The notes under the pieces were generated by a model. The model worked only from the letters and a program-made list of their open reading frames with translations, did no database searches and was not told the DNA's origin. Of a stretch of DNA of 41,923 nt, positions 1 to 8,003 are shown piece after piece. The translations under genes and the position numbers were made by a program. This stretch comes from Kitasatospora aureofaciens (GTDB lineage: Bacteria > Actinomycetota > Actinomycetes > Streptomycetales > Streptomycetaceae): NCBI RefSeq assembly GCF_001188955.3, contig NZ_JPRF03000055.1:1-41923 (forward strand), written 5' to 3'. Within the stretch, counting starts at the first letter, position 1, and each line of letters begins with the position of its first letter.

Positions 1-66
1 GTCGCCCCCGGCCCGGTGCCGCCGCCGGCCGCCGCCCCGCCGGCGGACCGCCCGCCGCAGGCCTGA
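1..66 (+). CDS. C-terminal tail of an upstream protein (partial)
   Basis: An open frame enters from the window edge and ends at TGA 64-66. The 21 visible residues are almost all Pro and Ala with a few charged residues, a typical disordered tail of an actinomycete membrane or secreted protein. It is followed 69 nt later by the glycosyltransferase on the same strand, so it may be the first gene of that locus. The function cannot be read from what is visible. Confidence 0.5.
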   Translation, partial: VAPGPVPPPAAAPPADRPPQA

Positions 67-135
67 CCGCTCACCGAGGACCCGCGCGCCCCGCCCCGGG
101 GCCGGACCGCTACCAGACGAGGAACGACTTCCGCC

Positions 136-1587
136 ATGACATCGACAGCCCCCGTGCGGACGGTGCTCACCACGTCCCGCGAGGCCGCCCGGCTCGCCGA
201 GCGACAGATGTCGTGGAAGCCCCGGGTGCTGCCGTTCTACGTCGCCTTCCTGATCATCTTCTCCTTCTCGCTCTGGGCGTACGTGCCCAACCCGACCCCG
301 CTCGGCTGGGCGATCACCGTCCTGTGGGGCATGCCGGTGTTCGGTGTGCTGATCGGCTTCCAGGGCGTGCTGATGGTCCGCCGGAGGCTGCGCCAGGTGG
401 ACAGGATGACCCCGCCGGCCCCGGTCGAGGACGACTTCCTGATCGTGCTGGTGCCGACCATCGGCCGCCACGACACCTACCCGGCGCTGGAGCGCTCGGT
501 GCTCTCGTACGTCGAGCACCTGCCCCCGTACTTCCCGTGGATGCGGGTGGACATCCTCACCGAGGAGGGCTGCGCCGCCGCCGAGAAGATCGACGAACTG
601 GCCGAGCGCCACCCGCTGATCCGGGTGGTGACCGTGCCGAAGGCGTACGAGACCGCCAACGGCACCAAGTTCAAGGCCCGCGCCAACCACTACTCGCACG
701 AACTGCGCATCGAGGAGGGCGAGGCCGAGGACGACGTCTGGGTGCTGCACATGGACGACGACACCGGCGTCGGGCCGGACACCGCCGCAGCCGTCGCCCA
801 GTTCGTCAACCGGCAGCGCCGGGCCGGGGACGACGCCAAGCACATGGCGCAGGGCATCCTGACGTACCCACGGGAGAACGCCGTCTCCACCTTCACCTGG
901 CTCGCCGACGCGATCCGCCCGGCCGACGACATCGCCCGCTTCCGCGCGATGACCGGCACCGGCACCCCGATCGCAGGTGTGCACGGCGAGCTGCTGATCG
1001 TGCGCTCCTCGGTGGAGGCCACCATCGGCTGGGACTTCGGGCCGAAGACCATCGTCGAGGACGCCCAGTTGGCGCTGAACTTCTGCCAGCGCTACCCGGG
1101 CCGCAGCGACTGGTTCAACGGGCGCTGCTACGGCGCGTCGCCGGCCGGCGTCAAGGACTTCCTCAAGCAGCGCGAGCGCTGGGCCTGGGGCCTGGTCGCG
1201 CTCTGCTTCAACAAGACGATCCCGCTGCGGTACCGGCTCTTCATCGGGATGGGCATGGTCAGCTGGGTGCTCGGCCCGCTCCAGCACGTCGGCCTGGTGC
1301 TGATGGTCGCCTGGTTCACGGGCACCTGGAACACCTCGCCGGTCACCCAGTCCGTGGTGCTGCTGTGGGCGATCAACTTCGCCTACGTGATCTGGACCTA
1401 CTGGGAGGGGCTGCGGCTGAACGTGGTCTCCTCGGCCAACCACCGGCGCAAGTGGTGGGAGCCGATCGTCGTGGTGGCCTGCATACCCCTGTTCTCCTTC
1501 CTGGAGGGCTGGGGCGGCCTGCGGGGACTGATCAAGTTCCTCAAGCGCGAGGAGAACAAGTTCGTCGTCATCGCCAAGCCGGCCTGA
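136..1587 (+). CDS. Membrane family 2 glycosyltransferase, Egghead-like
   Basis: 483 aa. Likely a processive inverting glycosyltransferase building a beta-linked polysaccharide at the cytoplasmic membrane from a nucleotide sugar. Two hydrophobic segments lie at about residues 33-85, then a GT-A catalytic domain with LHMDDDTG (about 203-210), VEDAQ (about 307) and the QRERW motif (345-349) typical of cellulose- or chitin-synthase-like enzymes, then further membrane segments at about 365-460. The spacing and wording around WDFG...VED...QRERW recall the animal Egghead beta-1,4-mannosyltransferase more than CesA; that is recollection, not a search. A GAGGAA ribosome site precedes ATG 136. The next gene, a GH113-like hydrolase, starts 15 nt after the stop, so the two are cotranscribed. 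The donor sugar is unproven; mannose is an inference. Confidence 0.85.
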   Translation: MTSTAPVRTVLTTSREAARLAERQMSWKPRVLPFYVAFLIIFSFSLWAYVPNPTPLGWAITVLWGMPVFGVLIGFQGVLMVRRRLRQVDRMTPPAPVEDDFLIVLVPTIGRHDTYPALERSVLSYVEHLPPYFPWMRVDILTEEGCAAAEKIDELAERHPLIRVVTVPKAYETANGTKFKARANHYSHELRIEEGEAEDDVWVLHMDDDTGVGPDTAAAVAQFVNRQRRAGDDAKHMAQGILTYPRENAVSTFTWLADAIRPADDIARFRAMTGTGTPIAGVHGELLIVRSSVEATIGWDFGPKTIVEDAQLALNFCQRYPGRSDWFNGRCYGASPAGVKDFLKQRERWAWGLVALCFNKTIPLRYRLFIGMGMVSWVLGPLQHVGLVLMVAWFTGTWNTSPVTQSVVLLWAINFAYVIWTYWEGLRLNVVSSANHRRKWWEPIVVVACIPLFSFLEGWGGLRGLIKFLKREENKFVVIAKPA

Positions 1588-1602
1588 TCGGAAACCACGC
1601 CT

Positions 1603-2802
1603 GTGAAACGCCCCGCGATCTTCGTCCTGCCCACGCTGGTGCTCGGCATCACCGTCGTCGTCCCGATGGTCTGGGGTGACCACCCGATCAGGTTCGAGCA
1701 CCGGCGCCCCACCGAGGTGCACTGGGCCGGTGCCCCGACCGAGCAGGGCCGGGTCTGGGGCTTCGGCAAGGACGCGCCGCCGGCCCCCGCGGACACCGGC
1801 CCCAAGGTGGCCCGGCCGTGGACCAAGGGCAGTCCCGAGTGGGGCGTGCAGGTGTACTGGCTGGACGACCCGGCCGACCCGGACAGCTACGTCCAGGGCA
1901 AGGTCGACCGCATCGTCAAGTACGTGGTCGGGCTGAACGCCAACTCCCTGTCGGTGACGTTCCCGTACTACACCACCGGCACCAAGTCGAACGCCGTCGC
2001 CGCCCGGCCGACCTCGCCCAGCCCGGAGCGCCTCGCGCTGCTGCTGGACGCCGCCCACCGGGCCGGGCTGCGCACCACCGTGCGTCCGATCATGGACGAG
2101 GAGGTGTTCGACTACGTCCACACCCTCAAATGGCGCGGCAACATCGCGCCGACCGACCGGGACGCCTGGTTCGCCAGCTACGCCGCCTTCCTGGCGCCGT
2201 ACCTGAAGACCGCCCAGGACCACTCGGCGGCCGAGTTCACCATCGGCACCGAGTTCAACTCGCTGGAGGGCGACCCGCACTGGCAGGGTCTGATCGACGA
2301 GGCCCGGAAGGCCTTCCACGGCGAGCTGGAGTACGACGCGAACTTCGACAACTGGTCCAAGGGCGCGATAGCGGTACCGGCCGACGGGACGGGCGCGGAC
2401 GCCTACCCCCCGGCCAGGAACGCCGACGACGACGCGCCGATCGCCGACCTGAAGGCCAGTTGGAACGCCTGGCTCGACCACCGCGGCAAGGGCCCCCAGC
2501 CGACCACCAAGCTCACCGAGGTGGGCATCCCGGCGCAGAACGGCGCGTACAGGACCCCCGGTGAGTACTACAAGAAGACCGAACTGAACGAGACCGTCCA
2601 GGCGACCTGGTTCACCGCGGTCTGTCAGGTGGCACAGGAGCGCAAGCTGCGCGGGCTGTACTTCTGGTCGCTGTACTTCGGCATCGACCCGACCCTGCCG
2701 ACCACCCCGGACACCCCGCGGATGGACTACGCCGGGCGCCCGAACTCGGAGAAGGCGATCCGCGACTGCTTCGCGCAGACCTACGAGGTCCCGCAGCAGT
2801 AG
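1603..2802 (+). CDS. Membrane-anchored GH113-like glycoside hydrolase
   Basis: 399 aa, GTG start. An N-terminal hydrophobic segment (residues 4-24) serves as signal or membrane anchor, so the enzyme acts outside the cell. The rest fits a TIM barrel like GH113 (beta-mannanase family): IGTEFNSLEG with Glu217 as candidate acid/base, a downstream YDANFDNW strand, LTEVGIP with Glu306 as candidate nucleophile, and a final GLYFWSLYFGIDP strand. Pairing with a processive synthase suggests trimming or release of the nascent chain, as cellulase-like partners do in cellulose loci. The family call is by motif recognition only. The 3' end is shared with a palindrome that also forms the end of the convergent acyltransferase. 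Confidence 0.75.
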   Translation: MKRPAIFVLPTLVLGITVVVPMVWGDHPIRFEHRRPTEVHWAGAPTEQGRVWGFGKDAPPAPADTGPKVARPWTKGSPEWGVQVYWLDDPADPDSYVQGKVDRIVKYVVGLNANSLSVTFPYYTTGTKSNAVAARPTSPSPERLALLLDAAHRAGLRTTVRPIMDEEVFDYVHTLKWRGNIAPTDRDAWFASYAAFLAPYLKTAQDHSAAEFTIGTEFNSLEGDPHWQGLIDEARKAFHGELEYDANFDNWSKGAIAVPADGTGADAYPPARNADDDAPIADLKASWNAWLDHRGKGPQPTTKLTEVGIPAQNGAYRTPGEYYKKTELNETVQATWFTAVCQVAQERKLRGLYFWSLYFGIDPTLPTTPDTPRMDYAGRPNSEKAIRDCFAQTYEVPQQ

Positions 2803-2837
2803 CCGGCCCCCCGGCCGGGCCCCGGCTACTGCTGCGG
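2791..2837. terminator. Bidirectional terminator made from both gene ends
   Basis: A perfect 16-bp inverted repeat (2791-2806 and 2822-2837, arm CCGCAGCAGTAGCCGG) with a 15-nt GC-rich loop. It contains the TAG stops of both convergent genes, so the hydrolase and the acyltransferase both end in Pro-Gln-Gln-stop. It would form a strong hairpin in transcripts from either direction. Confidence 0.8.
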
Positions 2838-5039
2838 GCCGGCCGGGTGCTCGCCGGCGCCGGAGGTCGCCCTGCCGGTCGGCGTCCGGCCCGGCTTGGA
2901 CGTGGCCGGACGGCCTGTCGGCCTGGTGGTCGCCGCGGGCGTCGGCGCGGTCGTGGCGGTGGGCGTCGGGGTAGGTGTCGGGGTCGCGGTGGGGCTCGGC
3001 GCGGGCGCCGGACCGGCCGGCCGGTCCGGCTGGGCCCCGGACAGCGCGCCCGCGATCTCCTTCTCCAGCCACGGCGTCACGAACCGCATACCGGCCGGGG
3101 TGAGGTGCACCCCGTCGTTGACGGGAGTTACCCAGTGGCCGTCCTTGTCCTTCCAGACGCAGGTGTCGTACGGGCAGTAGAAGGTGTCGAGGTCGGCCAG
3201 CCGGACGGTGCCGCCGACGGACTTCACGAAGTCGCCGACCTGCTGGTTGTAGCAGCCACCCCAGGTCTTGCTGATGGCACCGTTCTCGACGCGCTCGTTC
3301 ATCAGCAGCACCTGGGCGCCGGGGGCGCGCTGGCGGACCTGCTCCACGGCCTGGGTGAGCTGGGTGCGGTACCGGCTGCGGTAGTCGTCGTCGCAGGGGT
3401 TGAGCCAGGTGCCGTCCAGGTACTGTTCGGCGGCGTCCCAGCCGAGGTGGATCACGACGGCCTTCGGCGCGGCGGAGGCGAGGCTACGGTCCCACTCGGC
3501 GGCCCGGTCGCGGCAGTCCGGGCTGGTCTCGAACTCCGTCCCGGAGGTGGTGCGCACCTTGTCCGGGTCGAACACGCCGCAGCCGCTGATGCCGCCGTCG
3601 ACCACCCGGTAGCGGTCGCCGTGCCGGTACAGGCCGGTGGCGAGGTCCTGGGCGAAGGAGTCGCCGAGGACGAGGACCACGGGCTCGTTGTTCGGCCCGG
3701 ACTTCATGTCGTGGGTGACCCAGGCCGGCAGGTACCAGGCGCCGGTGGTGGCCACCGCGGCCGTGACGGCCAGCAGCGGCACGGCGGGGAAGGCCCGCCA
3801 GCGCAGCACCCGCAGCTTCTCGGTGCCGGTGTGCAGCAGCCAGGCCAGAACCCAGGAGACCGGCCCGCCGATCAGCAGCAGCTTCTGCGGCGAGATGTCG
3901 TCGACGTAGTGCTGCAGCAGCCAGTACACCGGCAGATGGAGCAGGTAGAGGCTGTACGAGATGGTGCCGGTGAGCCGAACCGGGGGCAGCGACAGCAGCC
4001 ACACCAGGGGGCCGCGGTCGAAGCAGAGTGAGGCGGTCAGGACGGCGGCAAGGGCCGCGACCACGGCCAGTCCGCCCTGGTAGAGCCACGGTTCGTGGTA
4101 CGACCCGACGGACAGGCTGGCCCAGACCAGGCCGCCGAGGGCGGCGGTGCCGACCAGGGTGGGCAGGGCGGCGCCGCCCGGGAGGCCGTGCCCCGTCCGG
4201 GCGCCGTCCGCGCCGGAGGTGGCCTCCGCGCGGACCCGGCCGCGCAGCCACAGGTAGACCCCGAAGGCGGCGGTGGCGCCGGCCGCGAAGCCGACGGCAC
4301 GGGTCTCGGTGCCGAGGTAGAGGCGGTCGCTGTTGTCGCCGTTCCACATCAGCGGGGCGACGGCGGCGGAGGCGGCGAACAGGACGGCGGTGACGATGCC
4401 GGTGGCGCGCAGCGAGCGGCGGCACAGGCCGAAGACCATGAGCAGCAGCAGCGGCCAGAGCGCGTAGAACTGCTCGGTGATGCTGAGCGACCACATGGCG
4501 GCGAGCGGGTCGATCGAGGCGAAGTGCTGCCAGTAGGCGTCGCCGCGGTCCAGCTGGGCCCAGTTGGCGATCTGGGCGAGCGTGGCGAGCGCTTGCGGAC
4601 GCAGGTCCTTGACGTCCCGTAGCGGGCTGACCAGGGCGGACAGTCCGACCACCAGGATGATGGTGGCGAACAGTCCGGGCAGCAGCCGCTTGGCGCGGCG
4701 GCGGTAGAAGACACCGAGCCGGATGCCGTCGGTGCGGTCCAGCTCGCGGATCAGCACCAGGCTGACCAGGAAGCCGGAGAGCACGAAGAAGACGTCCACG
4801 CCGAACAGGCCGTTCTGGAACCAGTCGGTGTGGTACAGCAGCACGGAGGCGATGGCCACGCCGCGTAGCCCGTCGACCGCCTTGAAGCGGACCGAGGGCG
4901 GCAGGGGACCGCGCGGTACGGGGACCGGTGCGGGTATCGCGTAACGGCTGGCGGTCGGGGCCCGGTGGCCCCGTGCTTCGCGCATGTCCTGGAGCGTGGG
5001 GCCGCTTCCGGGCGCGCCGAGGCCGGGCCCGTCGTCCAT
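2826..5039 (-). CDS. OafA/YrhL-type acyltransferase with SGNH domain
   Basis: 737 aa. A membrane O-acyltransferase (Acyltransferase 3 family) that would O-acylate a cell-surface or secreted glycan. The membrane domain (about residues 48-430, some ten hydrophobic helices) starts with LLYHTDWF, holding the family catalytic His, followed by FFVLSGFLVS and SITEQFYALWP. The extracytoplasmic SGNH domain has VLGDSFAQ (about 457-464) and DGVHLTPAG (about 640), the nucleophile and the Asp/His pair. The C-terminus is a long Pro/Thr/Ala tail (about 680-737). It is convergent with the glycosyltransferase-hydrolase pair, 23 nt away, and is the natural modifier of their product, although surface acyltransferases of this type can also act on peptidoglycan or small molecules. 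Confidence 0.9.
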   Translation of the reverse strand: MDDGPGLGAPGSGPTLQDMREARGHRAPTASRYAIPAPVPVPRGPLPPSVRFKAVDGLRGVAIASVLLYHTDWFQNGLFGVDVFFVLSGFLVSLVLIRELDRTDGIRLGVFYRRRAKRLLPGLFATIILVVGLSALVSPLRDVKDLRPQALATLAQIANWAQLDRGDAYWQHFASIDPLAAMWSLSITEQFYALWPLLLLMVFGLCRRSLRATGIVTAVLFAASAAVAPLMWNGDNSDRLYLGTETRAVGFAAGATAAFGVYLWLRGRVRAEATSGADGARTGHGLPGGAALPTLVGTAALGGLVWASLSVGSYHEPWLYQGGLAVVAALAAVLTASLCFDRGPLVWLLSLPPVRLTGTISYSLYLLHLPVYWLLQHYVDDISPQKLLLIGGPVSWVLAWLLHTGTEKLRVLRWRAFPAVPLLAVTAAVATTGAWYLPAWVTHDMKSGPNNEPVVLVLGDSFAQDLATGLYRHGDRYRVVDGGISGCGVFDPDKVRTTSGTEFETSPDCRDRAAEWDRSLASAAPKAVVIHLGWDAAEQYLDGTWLNPCDDDYRSRYRTQLTQAVEQVRQRAPGAQVLLMNERVENGAISKTWGGCYNQQVGDFVKSVGGTVRLADLDTFYCPYDTCVWKDKDGHWVTPVNDGVHLTPAGMRFVTPWLEKEIAGALSGAQPDRPAGPAPAPSPTATPTPTPTPTATTAPTPAATTRPTGRPATSKPGRTPTGRATSGAGEHPAGPQQ

Positions 5040-5073
5040 GTGGTGCGTCCCCCCGGGGTCGATCGACTGTCAC

Positions 5074-5094
5074 GACGTGTCAATGAGACGTGTC
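5074..5094. promoter_or_regulatory. Direct repeat upstream of the acyltransferase
   Basis: Two exact copies of GACGTGTC (5074-5081 and 5087-5094), 13 bp apart, lie 35-55 bp upstream of the acyltransferase start, with a degenerate copy (GACTGTCA) just before them. They sit where an operator would be expected. The rest of the 5040-5180 gap holds a locally AT-rich stretch (about 5104-5120) and an 8-bp hairpin (5141-5148 with 5158-5165) that may terminate the GNAT gene. Confidence 0.3.
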
Positions 5095-5180
5095 TTGATC
5101 TGTGGTTTATATCAAAAGTCGCCTGTTGATCGTCCGCCGGTCACCGGCGAGGGGGCGGCCGGTGAGCGGCTGTGGGGGCG

Positions 5181-5675
5181 TCAGAACGCCATGGTGTAGA
5201 CCATCAGGTCCATCCCGGGGAAGGGGGCCCAGTCGCGCTCCGGGGTGCGGCGGAAGCCGACGCGTTCGTAGACGCGGTGGGCGGTGGTCATCTCCGGGCG
5301 GGTGGAGAAGGCCATGCCGGCCAGGCCGAGTTCGCGGCTGCGGGTGACGGAGGCGCGGACCAGGGCCTCGCCGACGCCGCGGCCGCGGGAGGCGGCGGCG
5401 GTGGCGAGCATCCGTATCTCGCCCTCGCGCGGGGTGGCGATGTCGGCCCACTCGGTGCCGCCGACGGCGAAGGTCACGCAGCCGAGGACCCGTTCGTCCG
5501 CCGCGTCCACCGCGACCAGGAGTTCGGCCTCCCGGGACCGGCGCCCGGCGTCGCGCAGCAGGTCGACGTAGCTGCCGGCCGGGTCGGTGAAGCCGTCGCC
5601 GACGAAGGCGTCGACGGTGATCCGGCCGGCCTCTTCGAGGTCCTGGGGGAGGGCGTGGCGGATGAGGTAGTCCAT
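5181..5675 (-). CDS. GNAT family N-acetyltransferase
   Basis: 164 aa. Acetyl-CoA-dependent N-acyltransferase of unknown substrate. The GNAT core is clear: strand EIRMLATAAASRGRGVGEAL holds the R-G-x-G-x-G/A pyrophosphate-binding loop (about residues 95-112), and the end has the conserved YERVGFRR motif. ATG 5675 was chosen because translation from it begins directly with the first GNAT strand (DYLIRHALPQD); the much longer open frame upstream is a GC artefact running antisense to the GlxA-type regulator. It stands on the same strand as the acyltransferase but 141 nt away. Confidence 0.85.
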   Translation of the reverse strand: MDYLIRHALPQDLEEAGRITVDAFVGDGFTDPAGSYVDLLRDAGRRSREAELLVAVDAADERVLGCVTFAVGGTEWADIATPREGEIRMLATAAASRGRGVGEALVRASVTRSRELGLAGMAFSTRPEMTTAHRVYERVGFRRTPERDWAPFPGMDLMVYTMAF

Positions 5676-5974
5676 CGGGCCAGTGTGCCGGAGCCCTGGG
5701 GGGCCTTGGATCCGGGGGGCTCTCGGTGGTCCCGGGAAGGGGATGCCGGGAGGGTGGCCGGGTCGGCGGAGGGGCGCAGTGAGGCGGCGGGCAGGGTGCC
5801 GTACAGCCGGTCGGCGCGGTCGGGGTCGGCCGGGTAGCCGCCGGCGCGGTGGTGGTTGTCGCGGCCGGCGGCGGGGCCGCGGGAGAGTTCGCGGCCGATC
5901 AGGGTGCCGAGCAGGCCGAAGCCGCCGACCGCGCCGACCAGGCCGAGTGCGCTGGCGAGGGTGTCGCTGTCCAT
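5474..5974 (-). CDS. Possible small membrane protein overlapping GNAT
   Basis: An ATG at 5974 opens a 166-aa frame whose first 32 residues are protein-like: a short N-terminus, a Gly/Ala/Leu-rich hydrophobic helix and a basic GRELSRG end. After about residue 105 it runs antiphase through the GNAT gene and turns into Ser/Thr/Pro-rich shadow sequence. Either a short membrane protein has lost its stop to a frameshift, or only the N-terminal part is meaningful. No other gene fills 5676-6092. Confidence 0.25.
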   Translation of the reverse strand: MDSDTLASALGLVGAVGGFGLLGTLIGRELSRGPAAGRDNHHRAGGYPADPDRADRLYGTLPAASLRPSADPATLPASPSRDHREPPGSKAPQGSGTLARWTTSSATPSPRTSKRPAGSPSTPSSATASPTRPAATSTCCATPGAGPGRPNSWSRWTRRTNGSSAA

Positions 5975-6012
5975 GGCCACCACTGTGGCCGGGCGGCCCG
6001 GGTGCCCACGAG

Positions 6013-6047
6013 TGGCAGGAATGCCGGGTTCCGTCGAAATCCTGCCA
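6013..6047. promoter_or_regulatory. Inverted AraC/AdpA-like operator pair
   Basis: TGGCAGGA (6013-6020) and its perfect inverse TCCTGCCA (6040-6047) lie 46-80 bp upstream of the regulator start. Read outward they give TGGCAGGAAT and TGGCAGGATT, each one position away from the AdpA consensus TGGCSNGWWY. Because the downstream gene has the same DJ-1/AraC architecture as AdpA, this is a likely autoregulatory site. Confidence 0.45.
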
Positions 6048-6092
6048 GGTCGGCCCTTCCCCGGGCGGGACCGGCGGGGCATCCTGGGCGGC

Positions 6093-7040
6093 ATGCTGAA
6101 GAACGTGGTCGCGGTGGTGCTGGAGGAGGTCCACCCCTTCGAACTGGGGGTGGCCTGCGAGGTCTTCGGCCTGGACCGGACCGCGGACGGGCTGCCGGGG
6201 TACGACTTCGCGCTGGCCGGCGCCCGGCCCGGGCCGCACGCGACCCACTCGGGCTTCGCGGTGGACGTCCCGTACGGCCCGGAGCGTCTCGCCGGGGCGG
6301 ACCTGGCGGTGGTCACCGCCTCGGCGATCCGCCCGCACTACCCGGAGCCACTGCTGGAGGCGCTGTGCGCGGTGGTGGCGGACGGCGGCCGGGTGCTGTC
6401 CATCTGCAGCGGCGCCTTCGTGCTGGGCGCCGCCGGGCTGCTGGACGGCCGCCGGTCCACCACCCACTGGCGGCACAGCGACGAGCTGGCCGAGCGCTTC
6501 CCACGGACGGTGGTCGAGCCGGACGTGCTGTACGTGGACGACGACCCGGTGATCACGTCGGCCGGTACGGCGGCCGGCATCGACGCCTGCCTGCACCTGG
6601 TGCGCAAGGCGCAGGGCGCCGAGGTGGCGCGGGGCATCGCCCGCCGGATGGTGGTGGCGCCGCACCGGGAGGGTGGGCAGGCGCAGTTCGTGAACCGCCC
6701 GCTGCCGGAGGGCGGCGGCGACTCGCTGGCCCCGCTGCTGGACTGGATGCGCCACCACCCGGACCAGGAGACGAGCGTCGAGCAGCTGGCCGCCCGGGTG
6801 CACATGTCGCCGCGCACCTTCGCCCGGCGCTTCCAGCAGGAGACCGGCACCACCCCGCACCGCTGGCTGGTGGGGCAGCGGGTGCTGCTGGCCCAGCGGC
6901 TGCTGGAGTCGACCACCGAGTCGGTGGACGCGATCGCCGAGCGCTGCGGCTTCGGCAGCGCGGCGGCGCTGCGGCACCACTTCGGGCGCCGGCTGGGCAC
7001 CACGCCGCTGGCCTACCGGCGCTGCTTCGGGGGCGGGTGA
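6093..7040 (+). CDS. GlxA/FtrA-family AraC-type transcriptional regulator
   Basis: 315 aa. A DNA-binding regulator with an N-terminal DJ-1/PfpI-like domain (about residues 1-190), including the nucleophile-elbow sequence ICSGAFVLGAAG with Cys105, and a C-terminal AraC double helix-turn-helix (about 215-315: VHMSPRTFARRFQQETG, then IAERCGFGSAAALRHHF). This is the AdpA/FtrA layout. ATG 6093 is used because the DJ-1 domain begins immediately (MLKNVVAVVL); longer upstream frames have no ribosome site. It is convergent with the phosphatase gene, with 7 nt between stops. A mirrored TGGCAGGA pair upstream is its probable operator. The ligand and targets are unknown. Confidence 0.9.
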   Translation: MLKNVVAVVLEEVHPFELGVACEVFGLDRTADGLPGYDFALAGARPGPHATHSGFAVDVPYGPERLAGADLAVVTASAIRPHYPEPLLEALCAVVADGGRVLSICSGAFVLGAAGLLDGRRSTTHWRHSDELAERFPRTVVEPDVLYVDDDPVITSAGTAAGIDACLHLVRKAQGAEVARGIARRMVVAPHREGGQAQFVNRPLPEGGGDSLAPLLDWMRHHPDQETSVEQLAARVHMSPRTFARRFQQETGTTPHRWLVGQRVLLAQRLLESTTESVDAIAERCGFGSAAALRHHFGRRLGTTPLAYRRCFGGG

Positions 7041-7047
7041 CGGGCGG

Positions 7048-7848
7048 TCAGTCCGTTGCGGCGGCGAGGTGGTCGACGCTGTTCCAGCCGTCCGGCCGCA
7101 GCCGCCCCTCCTGGGAGCGCCAGAGGCTGGTGGAGCAGTTGTGCACCGGTCCCAGTGCGGTGAGCTGCTGCTCGGTGAGCCGGTCAAGCGCGTAGCGCAG
7201 CATCAGCACCGTGCAGTCGTGGGCGACCAGCAGGACGGGCCGTCCGGCCTCCTCCTCGCAGACGTCCCGCAGCAGGCTGCGCACCCGCAGGGCGACGTCG
7301 GCCCAGGACTCGCCGCCGGGCGGGCGGTAGTACAGCTCGCCCATCTTGCGCCGCCGGGCGGCCTCCTCCGGGTGCTTGGCCTCGATGGCGGCCTTCGGCA
7401 GCATCTCCAGGACGCCGAGTTCGCGGTCGCGCAGCCGCTCGTCGTAGCGGACGGCCAGGGTGACGGGCACGGCGCCGAGCCCGGCGGCCTGGGCGAGCGC
7501 GATCCGGGCGGTCTCGGCGGTGCGCACGTACGGGGAGCACCAGACGCTGCGCGGCCGGTCGCCGCTGGGCAGGGCGGCCCACCACCGGCCGAGCGCCTGG
7601 GCCTGCTGCTGGCCGCGCAGCGACAGCGGGATGTCGGCGTCGCGGCAGCTGATCGGGACGCTGAGCGCGCCGGCGGCCTCGGCCAGCTGGAACTCGACGT
7701 TGGCGGTGGATTCGCCGTGCCGGGTGGCGATCAGGACGGACGGCAGCCGGGTGGCCGCCGCGCCGTTCGTGGCGACGGCGGTCAGGGCGGCGGGCTGGTG
7801 CTGGACGGACTTGTGCTGGCCGTTGAGGGTGATGCCGAGTTCTGCCAT
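7048..7848 (-). CDS. Histidine phosphatase family protein
   Basis: 266 aa. Member of the phosphoglycerate-mutase-like histidine phosphatases. The catalytic RHGES motif is at residues 43-47 (phospho-acceptor His44), the acidic loop lies in the RELGVLEM segment (about residue 125), and the second catalytic His is in VAHDCTVL (about residue 208). A 37-residue Ala-rich N-terminal extension precedes the core. GGGGAG lies 8-13 nt before the ATG. The substrate is not predictable; relatives dephosphorylate sugar phosphates, cofactor precursors or proteins. The gene appears monocistronic. Confidence 0.88.
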   Translation of the reverse strand: MAELGITLNGQHKSVQHQPAALTAVATNGAAATRLPSVLIATRHGESTANVEFQLAEAAGALSVPISCRDADIPLSLRGQQQAQALGRWWAALPSGDRPRSVWCSPYVRTAETARIALAQAAGLGAVPVTLAVRYDERLRDRELGVLEMLPKAAIEAKHPEEAARRRKMGELYYRPPGGESWADVALRVRSLLRDVCEEEAGRPVLLVAHDCTVLMLRYALDRLTEQQLTALGPVHNCSTSLWRSQEGRLRPDGWNSVDHLAAATD

Positions 7849-7937
7849 GGCCGCGAGCTCCCCGTGGGTCGATCAGGTTCCGGCCGGATGCCGGTCCGGT
7901 CTGGTGGTGCCCGGCGTGCACGCCTGTTCATACATAT

Positions 7938-7982
7938 GATCGCGCCGCCTCCTCCAGTGTTGACGGAGAAGGCGGCGCGATC
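7938..7982 (-). terminator. Terminator of the mctP-like operon
   Basis: A perfect 12-bp stem (7938-7949 with 7971-7982, arm GATCGCGCCGCC) with a possible inner CTCC/GGAG extension, placed 22 nt after the transporter stop. Confidence 0.8.
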
Positions 7983-8003
7983 ACAGGGCGCGTGCACGGC
8001 CAA

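Noticed and set aside
2906..3005. A short plus-strand frame rich in Val and Gly (VGVGVGVAVG)
   Set aside because: It is the complement of the Thr/Pro tail of the acyltransferase, not a gene.
5188..5206. A TGGTGTAGACCA sequence resembling a DasR box
   Set aside because: It lies inside the 3' coding end of the GNAT gene, matches only about 11 of 16 positions and has no promoter nearby.
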